Shown here: piece by piece, positions 56,501 to 64,000 of the stretch
Layout: the number at the start of each line of letters is the position of its first letter
Numbering within the stretch: position 1 is the stretch's first letter
NCBI GenBank assembly: GCA_038380795.1
Contig: CM076268.1
Location: 14,140,001-14,204,000 of the forward strand
DNA: 64,000 bases
From: Pyrocephalus nanus
Lineage: Eukaryota > Chordata > Aves > Passeriformes > Tyrannidae
Direction: 5' to 3'
Notes under the pieces: generated by a model
Told to the model about the DNA's origin: nothing
What the model saw: only the letters and a program-made list of their open reading frames with translations
Database searches by the model: none
Position numbers and translations under genes: made by a program

Positions 56501-59500
56501 TCAAAGGTTATTGGGATGGATATTTATAACTCTGAGAAATACAAAGCTTTTGGGATTTTCTGAGGGCAGGGTTAGGTGGGATAGGCTGAGCCAATATAGG
56601 CTCTACCTCTGGCTAAGAGGGGTATTAGTGCTTGTTTTTACTAAACTGACAGAAGTCTGCAGAACTAGCTAATCTAATGATGATGCTTGGTAACCTGAGT
56701 CATCCTAGCTAGGAATGAGATGAGCAGGAGAGCTCATCTGAAACACTGCATGGGATCATGTCTGTGGGGGGAAGGGAAGGGGATAGAATAGCCTCTTCGA
56801 AAGGCAGAGAGTTTTCTAGTTTGCATCTTGTTTCTTGTAACCATGCTACAGACTGTGGTTATGCTTGACAGTAGTGCTGTCTAAGCTGGCTTAAATGGTC
56901 CCCTCTGTGCTGGCACAACTATGTGTGGCAGCTTAGTGAATCAGTTCCCTGACTAGACCTGACTGGAGAACAATTTTTTTTTTTCTTTTGCTACAACATC
57001 TGCAGAGGGTGGAGAGACAGAGAATGAAGAGTTGAGGCTATTCAGCTGGTATTGTCACACATGCAAAAATCCAAGTTATCTTTCGCTCAGTAAGTCCTTA
57101 TTTCTATGTGCTTCATGTTTGTTACAGTAGCAGGAAGATTGCTTCAGTCTCCCTCTTAATGCTCTCTCCATGATAATGAACTGTGGGCTTTGCTTTCCCA
57201 ACCAGTTCCTCTATTACTAAGTTGCAGCTTTACAGCACTTCTCCCCAGTATCTCTGCAGGCCTCTGGGGTTTCTCAGTTCTCTCCCATAAATCCATGTGG
57301 CCTCAGACTCTTTTGGGAAATGACAGATCCAGCTTATTTCTTTTTCTGTTGAAGAATGCCTTACTGTTATTTCTCTGGACATCTTTAAATTTTTAAATCT
57401 TTAAATCTTTTACCTCAGATTTAGTTTGCCTCGTGTGTTGTATGTAGTATCGTGTTCTTTTATGGTGAGTTAACAAAAAAATTCAATTGTCAAAGCTGAG
57501 TAGGAGATTTGAGTTACACATCAGTACTGCTGGCACATGAAAGATGAAGTGGAGGTTATGGTTTTGCAACACTTCTGCAGGACACCGCTTCCTTCATAGT
57601 AAAATTGCTATTAGATGATGTCTCCATCCGTTTTTTCCAGTCTTCTTATAGAGAAGAGAAAAGATGGTGTTCCTGTTGCATTTTCCAGAAGCGGTGGCAA
57701 AGTGGCTGCACAGGGAAGACTTGCAGAAAGACAAAGGATGTTCCTTATGCCCTGAGGACTGTGATATTTTATGGGAGGGAGGAGAGGGGGAGAAAAGAGG
57801 ACTGGACAAGAGCTCAGTATTCATTAACAAAGGAAGCTTTCAGAAGCTGAATTCAGCAGTGTGGAAAGACATCAGAGGCCACCGGGCAATCTTAACTCTT
57901 GAGCTGAGTTTACTTGTGAGAACTTTCCAGGTTGTCTTTTAATGATTTTTGTGTATGCTTATAGTACAGGTGTTTCAGCATCTAACTGGAGAGAATTGCA
58001 TAGGTGAGTGCTTGATGTGGCCCTTTGACGTCCCTGATCGGGATGGTGGTCCTTTTGAAAATGGAATAACTGCCAGAGTAGGAAGAGGTAGTCAAAGGAT
58101 ATAGTTCTTCATTTCTTAATTTCTTTTTTTGTTGGTGGTGCTAACAAAAGGATGTGAAAGCCTTAGCCCACAGCAATTCCTCACTCGAGTCCTTCCAGGG
58201 CAGTACTTGGTGCTGCCGTCCTCACCCTGTGCTCCTTTGCACAGAGTTAGTCTGTAGCAATGTGCTGTTTGGCTGCCTTTGGTACTGTGGATGTGACAGG
58301 AGGCAGCTTGCCATGTTACCTGTGTAACAGACCTTTGAGTTCTGCCTCCAGCCTTGCAGAAGACAGGTCAGTCTGCTGCTGTTAAACTCTCCACAGCACT
58401 TCCCATGCACAAAGCTCTTAACTGGTCTGCCTGCTCTTAGTGTGCAGACAGACACGTGGACCAGTTTTGAAACTACATCACAGATTAGTCAGAGTGGTGT
58501 GCTTGTGCACTTCAACTGAGGAGTCATGTGGCCAGAAGAGTTCTCTCAGCCTGTGCCTTGTGTCCTGCAGTCTTGGGCTTTTTAAGAAATACATTTATAT
58601 ACTGGAATGCACAAAATTTGGTTTAAATGCTCGTAGCAACCTGGCTTGCTGCTTGGCTCTTGGCTTCTTTGGTGGTTACTTTGTCCTCATCATGATCAAG
58701 TTGAAGATAGAGTTACAGCAGACCTTGTCTCAAGTTTGGTCATCTCCTGGCTTAGGATTTGATGAGAGCTGCTTTCTAGGTGATGCTTTATCATGATCTT
58801 TAAATGTGTTTCTGAAAACATGCTGTTGGATCCTTTGCGTGAACAAAATTTTTGCAGAGGTGGATGCTTAACTTCCATTTCACTCTGCAAAAGCAAGAGA
58901 ATAGGAAAGCGTGGAGGTAATTTCCCTTTCTGATCTACAAAAACTTAAAAGCAATCTTTCTTTAGAAAAGGACGAGCAGTACTACTTTATCCCTAGCTTT
59001 TTCTCCTGTTTTGAAGTCATTAGTGAAACTTAAGTTTATATGATACTAGAATCTCTCTTCTGGGATTTCTCTCAAGGGTCTTACTTCTATCTTATGGAAA
59101 AGGCAGCCATCTGATAGTGTTCACTTCCAAAACAAGCAGTGAAAAAAACTTCTCTAAGAAAAAACTTCTGCACTTCTGTGATTGTTTCTTGATTTAATTG
59201 TCCTCACTGCTAAGTAAGAGGAGTGTCCCTTGCTGATTTTAAATGTCCTTTGGAAAAGTTTTGCTCCTATTCAACTTAAAGAAGAATGTTTCAGTGATTT
59301 CAGTGATTATCATTTATTTGCATACTGTAGCTTACTATCTATCAAAATATTACAAGATTGAGGGAAGGATGGAGAGGTGTGAGGGGAAAACTAAGTGTGA
59401 AGTGTTAGCTATGTGTAGGTTTAGATGAGTATCCATACTTCAAAATGTGTTGTGTAGCAAGTCTTTGTAAAAATGAAGAGTCAAAGTCTCTTGAAGGGGG

Positions 59501-62500
59501 AAGAAGTAACTTCTTCCCCAAAATACTTCTCATGAACATTTTATTTATTCTGACTTGGTGGACAAAATTGTAGCAAGTATAACACTAATTTTGGTGTTTC
59601 TGGTTAAATACTTAATGACTGCTGGCACATTTCTGCTGGTTTTTATATGTTCTGTCCTCCTTGTCAATCCTGTGCATTCATATAAAATAAGAAAACTGTA
59701 ATCATCTGGAACTGTATGATAAAATGCTATGAAACCCAGTTCTTATATCTTACAGGAGTATTTTTGTAGACTCTTCACAAAATCTGATCCCTTGGTCTTG
59801 CCTCTGCAGTTTTCCTCGAGTGATGTGCAGTGATTTGGGAATGAGCTTCAGTGCTTAGTTGAGACGGGCCATCCAGAGGTCCATTTTGCGCATGATCTTT
59901 TGAATTCAGCAAGAATGCTGTAGTTATCTCTTCAACAAGTCTAAACCATGGAGAGAAGAACTGTATTTTGCCTGGGCTCTCTTAAATCAGTGTTTTTTCG
60001 ACCTGGAATTGGCAAGAAGCAACTGTGGAAAAACAAGGCTATTGCCAATAGTTTAAATTGTGTGGGGCCTTTATGCTTTTCAGGAGCCCACAGTTTGAAA
60101 ATTACTGCTCTAAATGGTTTGTAAACAAGGACTGTTTTTCCTTTCCAAAGTGGCTGTAGGTGTTAAGGAGTATGAGCTGATATTTAGTCATCTATTAGAT
60201 TAGGATTGATTTTTTTTTTTTTCCCCTGTCCTTCTTCTCATACTTCAGTATTTAAAAGTATATTTTATCCAAAAATGGATATAATGGAGGATACTTAGCC
60301 TGGAAAACTTCAACTTGAAAGCTGACTTCTGGAAAAAGGTTAGAGTGGTGTTAAGTAGGTCTGTTTAAAGTGCTGCACTCCCTATACTCAGAGCTTCTGT
60401 ATTTTCCCTTCCATGAACCTTGTTGTTAAGGCCAAACTCCTGCTAGTTTGTGTTAGATCTAAAGATTTTACTGCATTCCTCCCTTACATGGTTGTAAAGG
60501 GAACTTTAAATATACAGGCTTGAGTGTAAACTGATGTAGTCTCTGTACGGTGCACTGGCAGATGCCCTGAAACAATAGGTAAAACATCTTTTGGGTCTCA
60601 AGAGGACATGGAGTTATTTATTTTAATAAATAGAAGGTATTTGAAGTATGAGATGGACACCATGCTGTTGGTAATCCCTGGATGCCCTGCTGTTCTGAGT
60701 ATCAAAGCCCAAATAGTCTCCATCCTGACCACTCTTCCAGCTCACTCTATTTTGCTAGAACCATAGCTAAGGTCACAGGCTGAGCACACTAACAGTACAA
60801 AATTGAAGAGAGTTCAGAGGTTACTCTGCTCCACAAGTTACTCAGTTTCAAATTAGATTAAAATTTGACTTCATGAGTTAAAGATGTTGCAGAACTGTAG
60901 TTGACTTGGCCATGGAGGCTGCGCTCCTTGCCTGTGACAGATTGGTTCTTGTTCCTAAATCATCTGTTTGCCTGTGACTAATCTCGAATTTGTATCTTCC
61001 TGCTGCTTGTACTTTGAACTGAATTCTGTGCTCCAAATAAGAACAGCAGATACGGCTTTAAATTTTCTCAACCCCTCGTAGCCCAAGGACTTCTCCTGGC
61101 CCTAGGATAGGAAATGCCTTACACAGCTCGGTATATAATGGGAGATGGTTGAGAGGAAGGCATGTATCGAGAAGTCGATCACAGCTGCTTTGGTCTATAC
61201 TTACTGGCGTGGTGATGAACTTTAGCAGCTAAATGCACTTGTGATGACACCTCACAAACTTCAGAAAGTAAGCAGTTATTTTTGGAAACTTTTCCCCCCC
61301 TCAGGACTAAAACTACTAAACCTACTTAAAAAAAAAAGTCAATGCAAAAACACTTTTTCCCAGGAAGCCAGCACCTTCTGCTTATCATGTTTGTGGGCAT
61401 TTCAGCATCCCAACCCTATAACCTGCTTGATGTTCTTTCCTGTCTGTCTTTCTATTGTCTGAAAGTTGGAGGGCTTTCCATTGCTGTACGGGAAGAAGAA
61501 TAGTTCTTTCATATTCTGTTTGGGCAAAGAGATAAGCAATCCTCTGATCTCATCTTTAAGGCAGATGGATCTTTGCTCTCAGCATGCAATGGTGCTGCCT
61601 AGGAGGGTTTTCATGAATCTGCCTGTAAGCAGCAAACAGAGCTAGTTTCTGAGTTGATTTGCACTGGCAGACTTGAAGGGTTAAGAATGCTGAGTTTATT
61701 GAATGGTTTTGACATTCTGTTGGTGGTGGCAGAAATTTCTTTAATAAATAAATCATGCTCTGAACGCTGGTTTGCTGCCCCATAGTTTTGCCAATGCAGC
61801 TGTATTGGGGTCTGTTTGTAAGCTGGGTCCTGAAGTCAAGGTTTGATAAGCCTTGGCTTTAATGAGATGTCCAAGGTAGGTCTGAGAAGGGACTGTGGGC
61901 TGGAATGAGAGCCGTGGATGTGGGTATGTAGGGGAATCCCTGTAAGTGGTGTCCTGTGCCTCTGAGCTACATTCCATCTGTTCCCAGTGGCTGTGGAAGG
62001 ACACCGATGGCTGCTGGAGCACCTTGTGGTTATGTGTGACAAGTGAGGCTCTCCTGAGGACATGTTCCTGCTTTCTGTCAGCGTGGCTGCCAGCATGCAA
62101 ATGGGCTTTGGCTGTTAGGGCAGGAACTAACTCACTCTGCTGTCAGTCCACTCTCAGCGCAGGGTTGGGGTCTGAAGCAGCGCGAGTCAGATGGTCCTGG
62201 GAAATGGATCTCTCGCTGCAGGTGACCTCACAGAAGGTCATAAGCTCACTCTCCTTTTCAAAATGACATGTAAAATACTTATCTACGGACTTTCCATTTC
62301 CTTGGTAGTGCATTCTTTAACTCAGGTGACTCGTCCCTGTTAGTTCAACACAAGGGGGAAGTGGGCAAGATAGAGACAAAAATGAGATAGCAGGACATCA
62401 TAGCCTTGAAAAATCCCAAGAGTTTTTCCTCTCGGAACCAGTGGATGAAAGTGAATATCTCTCTAAAACTAGATCTCTTTTGAAAATTCAGATTTAATGT

Positions 62501-64000
62501 AAATGGGGGTCAAACTTCACAAAGAGTGCTTTTGGAAAAGGAGATGATAAACTTCAATAGCTGTATAATTACTTTCCTTGTTTGTATTCACTGAAGGAAT
62601 GTAAACCAAGGAACTATAAAGTTTTTGTTTTCCTGCTTCTGAATTAAGTTGGCTCTGAGTGCCATACTAAATGGTGTAGATGGTGTAATTTAGAGATGTT
62701 TCTGTGAAATTCAGAGACGAGAAAAATGGAAGGTCAACCAGAGAAATGAAATAACTTTTGCATAAAAATATCATCTTAAATAGATGTTTCTAATGGTATG
62801 GTGGTTGGGGCTTACTTTGGGTTTTTTTGGGGGTGCATTGGCTTTTATTTTAATGTGGAGTGAGCATAAGTAAGAGGCTTGTGTGAAAGGAAGTCATGTC
62901 TATTTAGTTTTAAGGTACTGAAACTACAGACAATATTTTGATAATCTTCCAGATACATCTTAAAGCATTTTTGGGAAATGGACTAAAATATTTCCCTTTT
63001 TAGGGGAAAAACAGTTTCAGGTAAGTAGCTGATCTTCCCTTGAGATAGAAGTATATGAAGTTCTAATGTGAAACTCAAGGGATAGTGTTTGGGGTGGCAC
63101 TGGTGGGAAGATGGCAGGCAGGTTCTGTGGTGGGTTTTTGAGGGGGTCTTTTTTTTATTGTTTCGTTGTTGTTTTAAGCTTAAAAGCTTAAATAGAAGTC
63201 ACCAGGAAAAAAAGCTTATTGTTTTCAGTTAAAGAATTAAGGGTTAGGACAGCATAGAGGTTTGCCTGGATGGGCTCTCTGAATCTTTCTTTTAAGGAAA
63301 TCAACATTGGAAAATAGTCCTCAAGAATATTCAATAAAATTACTGTTGATTTTTGAGCCGTGAGTTATTCTTTTTCCAGAATAAAGTTAAACATGATGCT
63401 ATCTGTTTTTTAACTGTATTATCACAGTAATGTAAGCAAGTTGATGTAATGTAATGTAAGAAGGTCAGATTTCTGGAAAGGCACAAAATTGTTCTCTGTG
63501 CAACATCACTATTTGGGTGAAAAATAATGAAATGTATTGATTAAAGTTTATATATATCCTAAAAGTGATGTTTAGTCTGTGTAGAAGATCCTATAGGAAA
63601 CATTCAGTAGACTTTTTTCCATTTTAAAATGGAGATGATTCTAGAGCAACTAAATGAAAGCAGTTCACCCTGATTTTGAAGAAACTGCAAGTCCACATTA
63701 CAGATCTTGCTGAACTGTGCAAATTTTTGTTACATTTATAGTAGGTGCAGGTTTAGGGAGTAACTCTGGTGGAAATTTCTGAGAAATCACAATTTTATAC
63801 ATCATTTAAGCTAAATGAGCAGTATGGGAGAATATATGTTTAATGTTTAATACATAAGATTCTTCGAGAAAGATCTTGATTTGCACCGCAGGAAAATAGA
63901 ATACATGTCAAAGTGGTGCATAGCAGTAGAAGTGAATTCTCTTGTGAAAACACAATTCATGGTTACACAGCAGTTTTTAATCTAGTATAGATTTAAAATG
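50600..64000 (+). other. LCOR intron 1 (continues past the window)
   Basis: GC-rich for the first 500 bp, then AT-rich. No exon carrying the FESILEGLFG continuation was found. Open frames here are short, overlapping and motif-free. A poly-A-rich patch lies at about 52.18-52.20 kb. One hAT-type element fossil is listed separately. I see no RNA gene that I can support. Confidence 0.7.
59988..60107. mobile_element. Short hAT-type non-autonomous element (fossil)
   Basis: The 120-bp segment starts CAGTGTTTTTTCGAC and ends with the reverse complement of CAGTAATTTTCAAAC, giving imperfect terminal inverted repeats of the hAT (Charlie-like) type. It is flanked on the right by CTCTAAAT and on the left by CTCTTAAAT, compatible with an 8-bp nTCTAGAn-like target duplication with one indel. 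It is too short to encode a transposase. Confidence 0.5.

Noticed and set aside
56677..56742. Possible C/D-box snoRNA in LCOR intron 1 (ATGATGA ... CTGA ... TGAGATGA ... CTGA)
   Set aside because: The C to D' distance is only about 11 nt, and there is no terminal stem next to the boxes.
50600..64000. LCOR exon 2 (FESILEGLFG...)
   Set aside because: Not found in any frame on the plus strand; it should lie beyond the right edge.

Overview
The window is vertebrate nuclear DNA, almost certainly from a bird. The evidence is a 3'-terminal CR1 LINE fragment at 49.75 kb ending in the CR1-type ATTCTATGATTCT octamer, compact GC-rich genes with CpG-island promoters, and three genes recognisable from their protein sequence. 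There is no operon logic here: coding sequence is split into exons, and most long open frames in the GC-rich parts are chance frames.

Layout. (1) About 1-18.4 kb belongs to LDB1 (LIM-domain-binding cofactor), read leftwards. Its first coding exon (MSVGCACPG) is at 17748-17772 in a CpG island. The rest of the gene lies beyond the left edge. A second CpG island at about 7.5-8.2 kb is probably an alternative LDB1 promoter. A 42-bp minisatellite and a pair of perfect hairpins sit in the intron. (2) About 18.5-20.9 kb is the head-to-head spacer between LDB1 and PPRC1. (3) 21366-34178 is PPRC1 (PGC-1-related coactivator, PRC), which I could reconstruct completely: 14 coding exons, about 1690 codons, every intron GT-AG. 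It includes the HCF-1-binding DHDY motif, the RS-rich domain, the RRM and the conserved C-terminus. (4) 34.4-50.2 kb has no recognisable gene. It switches by eye from GC-rich to AT-rich near 38.6 kb and carries decayed minus-strand CR1-like LINE pieces, a short interstitial telomeric repeat, a CR1 tail and a 54-bp minisatellite. (5) At 50503-50599, in another CpG island, is the first coding exon of the long LCOR isoform. From 50600 to the right edge is LCOR intron 1, with one small hAT-type element fossil.

The three genes are transcriptional cofactors: LDB1 bridges LIM-domain complexes, PRC coactivates NRF-1/GABP/CREB-driven growth and mitochondrial genes, and LCOR is a ligand-dependent corepressor. 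LDB1-PPRC1 head-to-head matches the human arrangement. PPRC1 next to LCOR does not: in human they are several megabases apart on chromosome 10, and NOLC1 follows PPRC1. The 34.4-50.2 kb gap is therefore the most interesting part of the window, as either an evolutionary breakpoint or an assembly join. I found no undescribed multi-gene system. The novelty is in this junction, in promoter motifs linking PRC to its own partners, and in a changed nuclear-receptor-box position in PRC.
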